DNA of 64,000 nucleotides from JBLHGU01 sp047615875 (GCA_047615875.1 JBLHGU010000001.1:1-64000), one strand, 5' to 3'; numbered from the stretch's first letter, positions 44,872-54,101 are shown. Program-made: numbers and translations. The notes: generated by a model from the sequence alone, not told the origin.

Positions 44872-45711
44872 ATGTATCAAAAAGCTGAACAGTTTCTAGA
44901 ATTACATAGCTCTGGAAAAACATTTGTTATGCCCAATGCCTGGAATGCAGGTAGTGCTATGGTGTTGGTGGAGGCAGGGTTTACATCCATTGCAACAACC
45001 AGCGCTGGCATTGCATTCTCCAAAGGGCTGCCGGATTATCAGAATAAATTATCCTTTGATGATGCATTACTGGAAACCCGTCGCATTGCAGCGGCTGTAG
45101 ACGTGCCGGTTAGCATGGACTCCGAAAACTGTTATGGCGATTCAGCTCAGGCAGTATATGACAACATGATTAAAATTGCCGCAACCGGCGTGGTTGGCGC
45201 GAGCATTGAGGATCATGAACCAAACTCCAGTGAGCCTCTTTATGAATTTGAGCTGGCGGTGGAAAGGGTTCAGGCAGCACGGGAGGCGCTGAACGGACTC
45301 GATTATCCCTTTGTATTAACTGCCAGAGCCGAATGTTATCTGGTGGGCCATGCATCGCCACTCGAAGAGTCCATTCGACGAGTGAATAGTTACAGAGAGG
45401 CCGGAGCAGATTGCCTTTATATTCCGGGTGTTCGAGATATACAGACAATAGCGACATTGGTTAAAGAAGTTAACGGGCCACTAAATGTCGTAATGGGTCT
45501 ATCTGGACCACCGTTGACTGTTGCAGAACTGGCTGACGTTGGAGTGGCAAGAATAAGCATTGGTGGTTCTTTAGCGCGGGCAACTTTGGGACTGGTTCGA
45601 AAGGCTGCCGATGAAATACTTAATCAGGGCGTGTTTAATTACGCTGCAGGACAAATTCCTGATGCAGAATTGTGTGAGCTTTTTGCAGAAAAATCATCCA
45701 ATGTAAGATAA
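44872..45711 (+). CDS. PEP mutase/isocitrate lyase superfamily protein
   Basis: A 279-residue TIM barrel. MPNAWNAGSAMVLVEAGF, TTSAGIAFSKGLPD, PVSMDSENCYGD (Mg-binding D-x-E), GVVGASIEDHE and LTARAECYLVG follow the superfamily pattern. The isocitrate-lyase catalytic KKCGH loop is absent, so it acts on another oxo-acid (oxaloacetate decarboxylase, PEP mutase or carboxyphosphonoenolpyruvate-like). The last strand GVARISIGGSLARATLG is typical of uncharacterised members. Followed 48 bp later by the racemase-fold gene, probably cotranscribed. Confidence 0.75.
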   Translation: MYQKAEQFLELHSSGKTFVMPNAWNAGSAMVLVEAGFTSIATTSAGIAFSKGLPDYQNKLSFDDALLETRRIAAAVDVPVSMDSENCYGDSAQAVYDNMIKIAATGVVGASIEDHEPNSSEPLYEFELAVERVQAAREALNGLDYPFVLTARAECYLVGHASPLEESIRRVNSYREAGADCLYIPGVRDIQTIATLVKEVNGPLNVVMGLSGPPLTVAELADVGVARISIGGSLARATLGLVRKAADEILNQGVFNYAAGQIPDAELCELFAEKSSNVR

Positions 45712-45759
45712 CACCGAGATATTGCTAGACCCCTTGCCGCTGATTGCCTGGAAATAATT

Positions 45760-46596
45760 ATGAATGACTATGTAAAGCCCGAACGTTGGGCGAAACCTGA
45801 AAACAAAATCTTTTCTTATCAAGTAGGCTTTACCTCGCCGCCCTATGACTTTGATGCCGCACCGAGTGACTTTCTGCGAATTTCACCCCCATCTGTTGGC
45901 GTCCATGGACGCATGCTGCATGTGCCGGGCTACGTTCATCAATTATCCCAACGCACCAGCAATTATCATTTGTTAGACGAATTCGTTGAGTGCATGGCTA
46001 ACAACGGAGCTGATGTTTGTGGTCAGGTAGGAACTAACTGGGTGCATGCTTCGGGCAGAACTCCAGATGAAATTCGTGATATGTGTAATCGCATTAGTGA
46101 TACCTATCAAACGCCGTTTCATATGGCGGGTATGTGTCTGGTTGAAGGTTTGCGAGAACTCGGTGCTGAGCGTATTGCGATAAATTCTGTATACTACTGG
46201 CCCGATTGGCGCGATGGAATCGCCCGGTTTTTAAAGGAGGCAGGTTTTGATGTGGTCTACTACGGCAACTTCGTGGATCTGGAAATGTATCCTACACAAC
46301 AAGATGTAAACGACTTAACCTGGGTATTTCCTGCTGATGTGGCGAATCGTTCCATGCAAAGAATCGCCGAGTTAGCGCCAGATATAGACGCCTTTGTGGT
46401 TAATGGTATGCCTAATTTTCGTCTCGAAGATGGACTGACCCAACGAATGGTGTCAAGAGAAGTAGAACTTGAAAAGCTGGTGGGTAAACCAATAGTGTCA
46501 TCAGATAGTGCCTTGTATTGGCGCATCTATAAAACACTGGGAATTGGTCCAGTAACCCAACAGGGAAGGTTGTTATCTACCCTGAAGAGTCACTGA
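45760..46596 (+). CDS. Asp/Glu racemase-fold protein (maleate isomerase/AMDase-like)
   Basis: A 278-residue protein of the maleate isomerase/arylmalonate decarboxylase branch. DVCGQVGTNWVHASG corresponds to the first half-site and DAFVVNGMPNFRLEDG to the second. The catalytic cysteines normally found there appear to be replaced (GTNW; NGMPN), and only Cys in DVCG is nearby. The C-terminal VSSDSALYWRIYKTLGI is well conserved in the family. Probably not a standard cofactor-independent racemase; may be a decarboxylase variant. Pairs with the preceding PEP-mutase-like gene. Confidence 0.65.
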   Translation: MNDYVKPERWAKPENKIFSYQVGFTSPPYDFDAAPSDFLRISPPSVGVHGRMLHVPGYVHQLSQRTSNYHLLDEFVECMANNGADVCGQVGTNWVHASGRTPDEIRDMCNRISDTYQTPFHMAGMCLVEGLRELGAERIAINSVYYWPDWRDGIARFLKEAGFDVVYYGNFVDLEMYPTQQDVNDLTWVFPADVANRSMQRIAELAPDIDAFVVNGMPNFRLEDGLTQRMVSREVELEKLVGKPIVSSDSALYWRIYKTLGIGPVTQQGRLLSTLKSH

Positions 46597-46794
46597 GGAA
46601 TCGGACGTTAGCTAATTTATGACATACCGAATTAGCGGTGAAATTTACCCAGGAAAAGGTGCTGCAAGCAGAAGGTTTTCGTCATTCGATAGCTTGAAAA
46701 TATTGAAGTGAGGTTTAAATAATTTATCCTGATTATTCTGCGTATACCGAGGAAAACCTACTGCGATTCTATAAAGCGCTTAAAGATAACGATA

Positions 46795-47616
46795 TCAAGC
46801 TTGCGTAATATCGTCGCTATCTATTTTATGCCCCCAGTTCCGCTTGGCGGACAAATAATCCTGATTCCAGTTTGATACCCCGGCTACGTGTTTTTCAACA
46901 CTTAGCTGGTCTAGCCCGGAAGCCGCCAGGTCTTCGATTTTCTTAGGATTATTGGTCAGTAACCGAATAGGTCGATTGCCAAGAAAATGCAGAATGAGCG
47001 CCGCCGCGTCACTAAAATCTCGAGAGTCTGCCGGTAAGCCGAGAGATTCATTGGCCTGATAGGTGTTTTCTCCGGCATCTTGTAACAAATAGGTCGCTGC
47101 CTTGGCCCACAGTCCGATACCTCGACCTTCATGACCTGCCATATAAATAATCATGCCGCCGCATGGGTCCTGATTGATTCTCTCCATTGCAGTCGCTAAC
47201 TGTGGGCCACACTCGCAACGCTCAGACCCGAAAACATCTCCGGTTAAGCAGTTGGAATGTACGCGAACCAGAGGATTCTCCTGGTTTAGTGGATCACCAA
47301 TCAGAAGCACGCTGTTAACTGCCATGGAGGTGGCAAGGGTGGCAAATAAATTTTGTCCACCACTCTCACGCAGCGTAGCCGCTAGTTCTTCGACTTTTTC
47401 TAGCTCGGTGCTACGCACTGTAGCATACCATTTTGCTGTGTAATTCTTACCAGCCATTTTCAGTGGTAGGGGTATCGGCCCGAGCAAGTTTATGACCACC
47501 TCACCGGGGCGTACCGGATCATCAACCCCCAGCAATTCACCTCGGTGATTAATTTTCTGAAGCTTGCCTTCCTGTTCCAGGCGAGCTCGGACACTCGGGT
47601 TAATATAAGTAAACAT
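46795..47616 (-). CDS. ribA: GTP cyclohydrolase II-family protein (RibA-like)
   Basis: 273 residues versus about 200 for E. coli RibA. The zinc and catalytic region is SNCLTGDVFGSERCECGPQL, followed by IYMAGHEGRGIGLWAKAATYLLQD (Arg nucleophile) and RPIRLLTNNPKKIEDL. The first 70 residues (GELLGVDDPVRPGEV...GPIPLPLKMAGKNYTAKWY) are an extension different from classical RibA, so a RibA paralogue with a modified role is possible. Not in a riboflavin operon. Confidence 0.75.
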   Translation of the reverse strand: MFTYINPSVRARLEQEGKLQKINHRGELLGVDDPVRPGEVVINLLGPIPLPLKMAGKNYTAKWYATVRSTELEKVEELAATLRESGGQNLFATLATSMAVNSVLLIGDPLNQENPLVRVHSNCLTGDVFGSERCECGPQLATAMERINQDPCGGMIIYMAGHEGRGIGLWAKAATYLLQDAGENTYQANESLGLPADSRDFSDAAALILHFLGNRPIRLLTNNPKKIEDLAASGLDQLSVEKHVAGVSNWNQDYLSAKRNWGHKIDSDDITQA

Positions 47617-47814
47617 TTGTATTGGCTAAGACACGTGGGGAAAAAATAAACAACAGGTAAATCAGTTTCTGTTGCGAGATAATTTGAAGTCTAAAGGATC
47701 AGACTCGGGAATCAAGTCGTGAAACATGGAATTGATCGAATGAATATAAAAAACAACCATTGTTGAAGGGAATAGGGCGATAACAGCAGCACAAGATGTG
47801 TGGATGAATCAAAG

Positions 47815-49110
47815 CTATCGTCGGTTGGTTATTGAATCTTTAAGATCCATAAAGCGCAGGCCCAGGTCGAGTCCGGGTCGATACCATGGCCAGCCTCTGT
47901 GCCACCAGCGAGTAGAAAAACTGGTATGTCGGAATGCTGTCTCACCTTCTTTCTCTCCCATAATGGACATCGCTGCCCGATAGCCTAGATAGGGTGCCAT
48001 GGCATTGCCGCTGCCTGAAAAACCCATGGCGTGCCATATGCCGTCTATCTGGCCTAAATGTGGCAGTGTTTCAAATGTGAACCCGGTAAACCCCCACCAG
48101 CTGTAGCTAATCTGAATATCTTCCAATTGAGGAAATATTTGTCTTAGCAATGATTTTAATTGTGCTCGGGCCAATGGTTCTGGAATTGGCAGCATAGCTG
48201 CGCGAGCACCAAGGATAATTCTTTTACCATCAGGAGATGGTCGAAAATAACAATGGCGCATGCGGTTCTCGACGATCATGCGACCAGATGGAAATAGGTC
48301 TTTGATTGTTTGAGGTTCCATTTCCTCACTAGCGATGATGAAACTCGGGATTGGAATCATGCGTCGTCTGGCAGTCGACAATGCAGTAGGAGGGTATCCA
48401 TTAGTGGCCGCGAGGATTTCTTGTGTAAAAAACTTTCCTCGTGATGAGGTTACAGTGAAGCCTGATTTTTGTTGTTGCACACCAACTACCGGGGTATTGC
48501 CCTGTACCAGTGCACCGTGGGAAATAGCTGCCTGTAAAAGCCCGCGGGTTAATTTGGCCGGATTTAGAGAACCATGATCTGGGTATACAGTTCCGCCATG
48601 GTAAAGGTCGGATGCGACCTCGTTTTTTTGCTCAGCACGGGACAGCATATGGGCCTTAAGTGGGATCAAGCTTTTCAGTTTATCTAGTTCCCGGGCAGCT
48701 GGATCGAATTGCGCTGCACTCCACAGACCGCGGAAACGACCGCTAGTACGGTAGTCACACTCAATGCTTTCTTCCTCAATGATGCCTCGTGTGACTTTTT
48801 GTGATTCAAGATGTGCTTCCTGCAAAAACTGTCTGGCTAGTTTTTCGCCATATGTGGCAATCATTTTACTCACAGACAATTTATGTCCGCCACCCATCAT
48901 GCCACCATTTCTAGAGCTGGCACCACTACCAGGGCACTCCGCTTCAAGTACAACAACGGATCGTCCGGCCTTGGCAAGACAGCGAGCAGCAGAGAGTCCG
49001 GTCAGGCCTGCTCCGATGATTACAATGTCAGCTTTATCTGGCAGTGGCTGTTGGGGAGGAGCGGCGGGTTTGGCGCCGGTATCCCACCAGTAGGGATGGG
49101 TTTTCAGCAT
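47815..49110 (-). CDS. FAD-dependent amine oxidoreductase (DAO/PuuB-like)
   Basis: A 431-residue D-amino-acid-oxidase-fold flavoprotein. It begins THPYWWDTGAKP, as in gamma-glutamylputrescine oxidoreductase (PuuB) relatives. ADIVIIGAGLTGLSAARCLAKAG is the dinucleotide fold, GASSRNGGMMGGGH the flavin-attachment and phosphate loop, and MGFSGSGNAMAPYLGY the C-terminal FAD clamp. Likely oxidises a primary or secondary amine. No puuA, puuC or puuD partner is adjacent; a GS-like and an aldehyde-dehydrogenase gene occur 6-9 kb downstream in the BMC operon. Its ATG overlaps the stop of a short upstream ORF (TAATG). Confidence 0.8.
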   Translation of the reverse strand: MLKTHPYWWDTGAKPAAPPQQPLPDKADIVIIGAGLTGLSAARCLAKAGRSVVVLEAECPGSGASSRNGGMMGGGHKLSVSKMIATYGEKLARQFLQEAHLESQKVTRGIIEEESIECDYRTSGRFRGLWSAAQFDPAARELDKLKSLIPLKAHMLSRAEQKNEVASDLYHGGTVYPDHGSLNPAKLTRGLLQAAISHGALVQGNTPVVGVQQQKSGFTVTSSRGKFFTQEILAATNGYPPTALSTARRRMIPIPSFIIASEEMEPQTIKDLFPSGRMIVENRMRHCYFRPSPDGKRIILGARAAMLPIPEPLARAQLKSLLRQIFPQLEDIQISYSWWGFTGFTFETLPHLGQIDGIWHAMGFSGSGNAMAPYLGYRAAMSIMGEKEGETAFRHTSFSTRWWHRGWPWYRPGLDLGLRFMDLKDSITNRR

Positions 49111-49226
49111 TAGGGCTCCTGGCTCAGTTTTTGTTCGACGCTGGAGATTTTATCTGCCATGCTCTGTTGCCGGTCTGAGATACCAACGCCCAACGGCACC
49201 ACGCAAAAATCCATCATCACATTCAT
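49110..49226 (-). pseudogene. short ORF, remnant of MTH1187-type thiamine-binding protein
   Basis: 38 codons reading MNVMMDFCVVPLGVGIS, the first beta strand of the MTH1187/YkoF-like family (normally MxVxxxFxVVPLGxG, about 100 residues). An unrelated tail DRQQSMADKISSVEQKLSQEP and a TAA follow, overlapping the start of the oxidoreductase gene. A GGATC sequence upstream could act as ribosome-binding site, so it may still be translated and couple expression. Truncated remnant or a leader ORF. Confidence 0.4.
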
Positions 49227-49474
49227 ATTTAAGATCCAGAAATAGGAGGCATGATTATACTCAGCCACCCTCTGATTCGCTATCACGGGAGCTTGTGAGA
49301 TTCGCCAATTTACGCCTATTTTGTATGATGAAGGTGCCCCATATTATCTTTTGTATTGATAAACGAAATGCTTTAATAGGTGCTTAAATTTGCATCCCAC
49401 CGCGAAATAAGTAGAATGCTGCATCGCAACAAACTATTCAAGAATCTAGTTTCACCACTATTGGAGTAAAGTTT

Positions 49475-50452
49475 ATGAATCAACCCGTTCGCGTTGCTGT
49501 TACTGGAGCAGCCGGCCAGATCAGTTATTCAATGCTGTTTAGAATTGCTGTTGGCGATATGCTAGGTCCAGATCAGCCGGTAATCTTAAGTCTGCTGGAA
49601 ATTACCCCAGCTCTGGACGCGTTGGCTGGTGTGGTAATGGAAATTGAAGACTGTGCATTTCCACTTATTGCGGGAATCGAAATTTCAGATGATCCAATGG
49701 TTGCGTTTAAGGACATCGACTATGCTTTACTGGTCGGTGCTCGTCCGCGTGGACCAGGAATGGAGCGTGCAGATTTGTTGAAAGCCAATGCACAGATTTT
49801 CTCGGCCCAGGGTAAGGCTCTTAATGCGGTAGCCAGCCGTGATGTAAAGGTACTGGTAGTAGGTAACCCTGCAAATACTAACGCCTTGATTACCGCTTGC
49901 AATGCGCCGGATATCAATCCTGGACAGATTACTGCCATGACTCGACTGGATCATAACCGTGCCATTAGCCAGCTAGCGGGTAAGACCGGTGCGCATTCCA
50001 CCACCATCAGCAAAATGATCATCTGGGGAAATCACTCTGCGACTCAGTACCCTGATCTGCACCATGCGACGGTAGAAGGTAAAGTCGCTACTGATTGTAT
50101 TGATCAGGCCTGGATGACGGATGAGTTCATTCCAGTAGTTCAGCAACGTGGCGCGGCGATCATCAAAGCCCGTGGCGCTTCTAGTGCGGCTTCTGCAGGT
50201 TCTGCTGCTATTGATCACATGCGTACCTGGGCTATAGGCAGTGCCGAAGGCGATTGGGTTAGCATGGGTATTCCTAGCGACGGCAGCTATGGTATCGAGC
50301 CTGGTATCGTTTATTCCTACCCTGTAGTATGTAAAGACGGCAATTACGAAATTGTGCAAGGCCTTGAGGTCAGCGATTTTAGCCGTGAGAAGATGCAGGC
50401 AACCGAGCAGGAGTTACGTGAAGAACGGGCAGCTATCGAGGAGCTGTTGTAA
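49475..50452 (+). CDS. mdh: malate dehydrogenase
   Basis: A 325-residue NAD-dependent malate dehydrogenase of the TCA cycle. GAAGQISYSMLFRIA is the glycine-rich NAD loop. GARPRGPGMERADLL carries the malate-specific Arg pair. TRLDHNRAISQLA and IWGNHSATQYPD contain the catalytic Asp/His. This is the cytosolic/chloroplast-like MDH lineage found in Proteobacteria, distinct from the LDH-like enzyme of the BMC operon. A strong terminator follows. Confidence 0.95.
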   Translation: MNQPVRVAVTGAAGQISYSMLFRIAVGDMLGPDQPVILSLLEITPALDALAGVVMEIEDCAFPLIAGIEISDDPMVAFKDIDYALLVGARPRGPGMERADLLKANAQIFSAQGKALNAVASRDVKVLVVGNPANTNALITACNAPDINPGQITAMTRLDHNRAISQLAGKTGAHSTTISKMIIWGNHSATQYPDLHHATVEGKVATDCIDQAWMTDEFIPVVQQRGAAIIKARGASSAASAGSAAIDHMRTWAIGSAEGDWVSMGIPSDGSYGIEPGIVYSYPVVCKDGNYEIVQGLEVSDFSREKMQATEQELREERAAIEELL

Positions 50453-50466
50453 CGAACCTTTATCTG

Positions 50467-50505
50467 GCATAAAAAAACCCGGCCTTGAGCCGGGTTTTTT
50501 TATGC
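50467..50505. terminator. perfect bidirectional intrinsic terminator after mdh
   Basis: Arms 50467-50483 and 50489-50505 are perfect 17-bp complements (GCAT-A7-CCCGGC / GCCGGG-T7-ATGC) with a CTTGA loop. The A7 and T7 tracts allow termination from either strand. Confidence 0.93.
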
Positions 50506-50648
50506 AAAATTTCCCTATGGAAATTTCTAGTCAGGGATGTACGACTTAAAGGTTGCGAGTTGAACTAGCCGAATGCATTATAAGAAGCTGTGCCATGATC
50601 CTTTCTCTGGATCGAAGACGTATAATTATTGCTTGAGGAGAGCACGTC

Positions 50649-52106
50649 GTGTTACCAAACTTACCATCCTGTGAATTTACTGGCTCCGAGTTATGCGAAC
50701 TTGAGGCTCATGTAGTCGTCGATAAGCTGCGTAATGGTGAAATTAGTAGTGAAGATCTTGTTGCAGCGTCTCTCGCGCGAATCGAAAGCGTTGAGCCTGC
50801 TGTAAATGCTATGCCAACGGTGTGTGGCGAACGGGCCTATGAATTTCTGAAAAAGTGGCGTGCCGATGGTTCCGGGAGTAGTCAGCAAGCGAGTTGGCTG
50901 GGTGGGTTGCCCATAGCGATCAAAGATCTCAACGAAGTCGCTGGGGTTAGAACAACTTACGGCACTCCGGCCCTGGCAGAGAATATTTCTGTGATAAGTG
51001 ATCCCCTGGTTGAACGCCTGGAAAGTAACGGCGCACTGGTGGTGGGTAAAACCAATACACCGGAGATGGGCGCGGGTGGAAATACTTTTAACTCAGTTTT
51101 TGGTATGACCCGAAACCCCTGGGATACATCTTGCAACGCAGGGGGTTCATCTGGAGGTGCTGCGGTATCTCTAGCTACGGGCGAGGTTTGGTTAAGTCAT
51201 GGTTCAGATCTTGCTGGATCGTTACGTACACCTGCAGCTTATTGTGGTGTAGTTGGTTTTCGACCCAGTCCGGGTAGGGCAGGCGGTGCACCTAAGGATC
51301 TTGGTTTCAATATGGAGGCAGTGTCGGGTCCAATGGCGCGTAGCGTTACTGATTGCGCGCTATTCCTTGATGCCATGTCAGGATTTGATCCGAGATTGCC
51401 GCTTTCGTATCCGGCTCCAACTGAACCCTTTCAGCAGGCAGTTCGACACGCAACTAGCAATATACGTGTGGCTTACAGTAGCACGTTGGATGGATTTGCT
51501 CCGGTTTCACGACAAGTCGATAAGATTCTCCGACAGGCTATGGATATGATTTGCGGAGAGGGTGGTGAGGTCGAAGAACAATGCCCTGAATTGCCCGATC
51601 TTGATCATTCATATCGAGTGTTGCGGGGTATGTTGTGGGCTGCAGGACCAGGATTTGCACCGGAAAAGGTTCAGTCTCAATTTAAATATACCCTGATGGA
51701 TAATATTGATTTCGGTCGTAAGCTAACGATCGAAGATCTATGTAAAGCGCAACGTGAACGAACAATTTTATTCAGAAATATGCGGCTCTTTCTGGAGAAC
51801 TTTGACGTATTGGCATGCCCAACGGTTGGATTAATGCCAGGACCTGTAGAAGAAGAGTTTCCAACCGAGTTGGATGGTGAACCTCTTACGGATTACATAG
51901 AGTGGCTGCGTTTCTCCTATCTTTCTACTGCGACCAGTCTGCCTTCATTATCTATGCCTGTGGGTTTTTCGTCCGAAGGTTTGCCGGTTGGATTGCAGTT
52001 GATCGGGCCGCCCAGAGGCGAGGCCAAATTGTTGGCTGTGGCCCGCGCCATTGAACTGGCCGTGGGCGGTCCAATCAAACCGATCGATCCAAATATAAAC
52101 CATTAA
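50649..52106 (+). CDS. amidase-signature-family hydrolase
   Basis: 485 residues with the Ser-cisSer-Lys triad: K92 in LPIAIKDLNEVAG, S168 in CNAGGSSGGAA and nucleophile S191 in GSDLAGSLRTPA. The C-terminal LPSLSMPVGFSSEGLPVGLQ is the usual family tail. Not GatA, since no gatB/C is near. Next to a malonyl-CoA synthetase, it may release malonate from an amide (malonamate, as malonamidase E2; or ureidomalonate). That is inference from context. GTG start with GAGGAG upstream. Confidence 0.85.
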   Translation: MLPNLPSCEFTGSELCELEAHVVVDKLRNGEISSEDLVAASLARIESVEPAVNAMPTVCGERAYEFLKKWRADGSGSSQQASWLGGLPIAIKDLNEVAGVRTTYGTPALAENISVISDPLVERLESNGALVVGKTNTPEMGAGGNTFNSVFGMTRNPWDTSCNAGGSSGGAAVSLATGEVWLSHGSDLAGSLRTPAAYCGVVGFRPSPGRAGGAPKDLGFNMEAVSGPMARSVTDCALFLDAMSGFDPRLPLSYPAPTEPFQQAVRHATSNIRVAYSSTLDGFAPVSRQVDKILRQAMDMICGEGGEVEEQCPELPDLDHSYRVLRGMLWAAGPGFAPEKVQSQFKYTLMDNIDFGRKLTIEDLCKAQRERTILFRNMRLFLENFDVLACPTVGLMPGPVEEEFPTELDGEPLTDYIEWLRFSYLSTATSLPSLSMPVGFSSEGLPVGLQLIGPPRGEAKLLAVARAIELAVGGPIKPIDPNINH

Positions 52107-52201
52107 CCAGCTGTTTTTACTTAACTTGATTACCCGTAGGATGTGTACCACCTGTTCAAGGGTGGGACTTGATAACCGCTTAATTAACACCGAATAACCT
52201 T

Positions 52202-53728
52202 ATGTATACCAGTAATTACTTAGCCAGCAAGCTTCGTTTGGCAACCCTTGATCGACCTGATGCTGTTTTTGCCCGAATCCATGAGACTGGCGAGATAATC
52301 TCCTATGCAGATTTCTTTGAAGCTTCCGAGCGTCTGGCGTCAGCGATGGTCTCTGCTGGAGTGAAGCCCGGTGATCGGGTTGCTATGCAAGTTAAGAAAT
52401 CGATCCACGCGTTGCAGCTTTACATGGCCACAATATTGGCTGGTGGCGTGTTCTTGCCTTTAAACACGGCTTATACCGCTAAAGAAGTTAGCTATTTTCT
52501 AGGCGATGCAGAACCGGCACTTTTCGTATGTGATCCAGAGCGCTATGAATCTTTAGTTGCAGTCGCACAACAGTGCGGTGTTGCAACCGTATGGACGTTG
52601 TCTGGAAATGGCGAGGGCACCTTAATTGATGCACAGCGTGCCGCAAATAGTGGGTTCGAAGCGGTATCGAGACAGGCAGATGATCTTGCAGCGATCCTCT
52701 ATACCTCGGGCACAACGGGAAGATCCAAAGGCGCGATGTTAAGTCATAATGGATTAGCCTCCAATGCAGAGGTGTTGCAGGTTTACTGGGAATTTAACCA
52801 GGACGATGTATTGATACATGCACTACCCATTTTTCACACCCATGGTTTATTTGTCGCCACTAATATTACGATGACGGCCGGTTCAGCCATGATTTTTATG
52901 GCGTCTTATAATGCTGAGGCCATTATTGACTATATGCTTTCTGCGACAGTGTTAATGGGTGTGCCGACTTTTTATGTGCGATTGCTTGAGCAGGCAGAAC
53001 TCGCTAATGCGGCTGCGAATATGCGTTTGTTCGTGTCAGGCTCTGCGCCTTTATTAGCCGAGACCCATCATAGTTGGAGTCGAGTCACAGGCCATGCCAT
53101 TCTTGAGCGCTATGGTATGACAGAGACCAACATGAATACTTCTAATCCTTACCATGGTGAGCGGATTGCCGGTACAGTGGGCTTTCCGTTGCCGGGTGTG
53201 GAGGTTGTAATAACTGATCCACAAACTGCTGTAGAACTTTCCCCCGGTGAGATTGGTATTCTAGAAGTGCGCGGCCCAAACGTGTTTATGGGTTATTGGC
53301 GCATGCCAGAGAAAACCGCAGAGGAGCTCAGGTCTAATGGTTTTTTTATTACCGGAGACTTAGGTTTAATTGATGATAAAGGCTATGTGCAGATTGTGGG
53401 TCGTGATAAAGATCTGATTATTTCTGGTGGATATAATATTTATCCGAAAGAAATTGAATTGCTTATCGATGATTTGCCAGGCGTAAAAGAATCTGCAGTG
53501 ATTGGTGTGGCGCACCCAGATTTTGGCGAAGCTGTGGTCGCCGTTATTGTGCCGGCAGCTGACCAGAAACTTGATGAAGATAATATTGTTCGTGGTTTGC
53601 AAGATGATCTGGCTAGATTTAAACAACCCAAGCGTCTATTCTTTGTGGACGAATTGCCACGCAATGCGATGGGCAAAGTGCAGAAAAATCTTTTAAGAGA
53701 CAGGTATGCGAGTTTGTTCACGGATTGA
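52202..53728 (+). CDS. matB: malonyl-CoA synthetase MatB
   Basis: A 508-residue ANL-family ligase forming malonyl-CoA from malonate, ATP and CoA. Motifs: LYTSGTTGRSKGAML (P-loop), LPIFHTHGLFVATNIT, SGSAPLLAETHHSW, RYGMTETNMNTSNPYHGER, TGDLGLIDDKGYVQIVGRDK and the C-terminal LPRNAMGKVQKNLLR lysine. The near-verbatim RYGMTETNMNTSNPY block is characteristic of MatB. Malonyl-CoA would enter fatty acid synthesis or be decarboxylated. Probably cotranscribed with the amidase. Confidence 0.9.
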   Translation: MYTSNYLASKLRLATLDRPDAVFARIHETGEIISYADFFEASERLASAMVSAGVKPGDRVAMQVKKSIHALQLYMATILAGGVFLPLNTAYTAKEVSYFLGDAEPALFVCDPERYESLVAVAQQCGVATVWTLSGNGEGTLIDAQRAANSGFEAVSRQADDLAAILYTSGTTGRSKGAMLSHNGLASNAEVLQVYWEFNQDDVLIHALPIFHTHGLFVATNITMTAGSAMIFMASYNAEAIIDYMLSATVLMGVPTFYVRLLEQAELANAAANMRLFVSGSAPLLAETHHSWSRVTGHAILERYGMTETNMNTSNPYHGERIAGTVGFPLPGVEVVITDPQTAVELSPGEIGILEVRGPNVFMGYWRMPEKTAEELRSNGFFITGDLGLIDDKGYVQIVGRDKDLIISGGYNIYPKEIELLIDDLPGVKESAVIGVAHPDFGEAVVAVIVPAADQKLDEDNIVRGLQDDLARFKQPKRLFFVDELPRNAMGKVQKNLLRDRYASLFTD

Positions 53729-53800
53729 AAGTCATTGAAAGCAATTAACCACTAATAACATTCTTCCATAAGAAGCGGATTTGTGAAAGGTTTCAATCTT

Positions 53801-53844
53801 CCCGCACACCCTTTCGTGAGCTGGTAAAGCGGGTGGGGTTTTTT
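53801..53844 (+). terminator. probable terminator after matB
   Basis: CCCGC (53801-53805) can pair with GCGGG (53829-53833), or CACCC with GGGTG, and a T6 tract follows (53839-53844). The stem is short and the alternatives compete, so confidence is moderate. Confidence 0.4.
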
Positions 53845-53845
53845 C

Positions 53846-54019
53846 GTGCTCGTCATTCCGTGTTTAGCCATATTGAATAAGTCGGCTCACGAGCATATTG
53901 ATATCGTTAATGCGATACTGGATTCAGATGATCCAAAGGCAAGGGGTTTGACTTATCATCATGTGGTAGTGAGTGCCGAGGAGCTGCTCGATATCGCGAA
54001 TATCCTGTCCAGTCGATAG
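53846..54019 (+). pseudogene. C-terminal remnant of GntR/FCD-type regulator
   Basis: The frame ending at TAG 54017-54019 reads SAHEHIDIVNAILDSDDPKA followed by RGLTYHHV and a short helix. This is the last helices of FCD-domain GntR regulators (S..EH..I..AI..GD...A). About 45 recognisable codons remain; the winged-helix domain is absent. It lies directly upstream of two palindromes bordering the BMC operon, suggesting the locus once carried its own regulator. Confidence 0.5.
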
Positions 54020-54049
54020 TTTCTGTAAAGCCGTTTGGGATGGTTGTCT

Positions 54050-54083
54050 TTTCTCTGCATACTGGATACAGTATGCAGAGAAA
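54050..54083. promoter_or_regulatory. perfect 15-bp palindrome upstream of BMC operon
   Basis: TTTCTCTGCATACTG (54050-54064), GATA spacer, CAGTATGCAGAGAAA (54069-54083): perfect arms. No T-tract follows and the AGGAG of the first BMC gene lies just downstream, so an operator (or leader hairpin) is more likely than a terminator. Its core CTGGATACAG recurs in the site at 55271-55286. Confidence 0.7.
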
Positions 54084-54101
54084 GATATTTAGGAGAACAA
54101 A

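Noticed and set aside
54050..54083. Rho-independent terminator
   Set aside because: No T-tract follows, stem is AT-rich at its base, and it lies immediately upstream of a ribosome-binding site.
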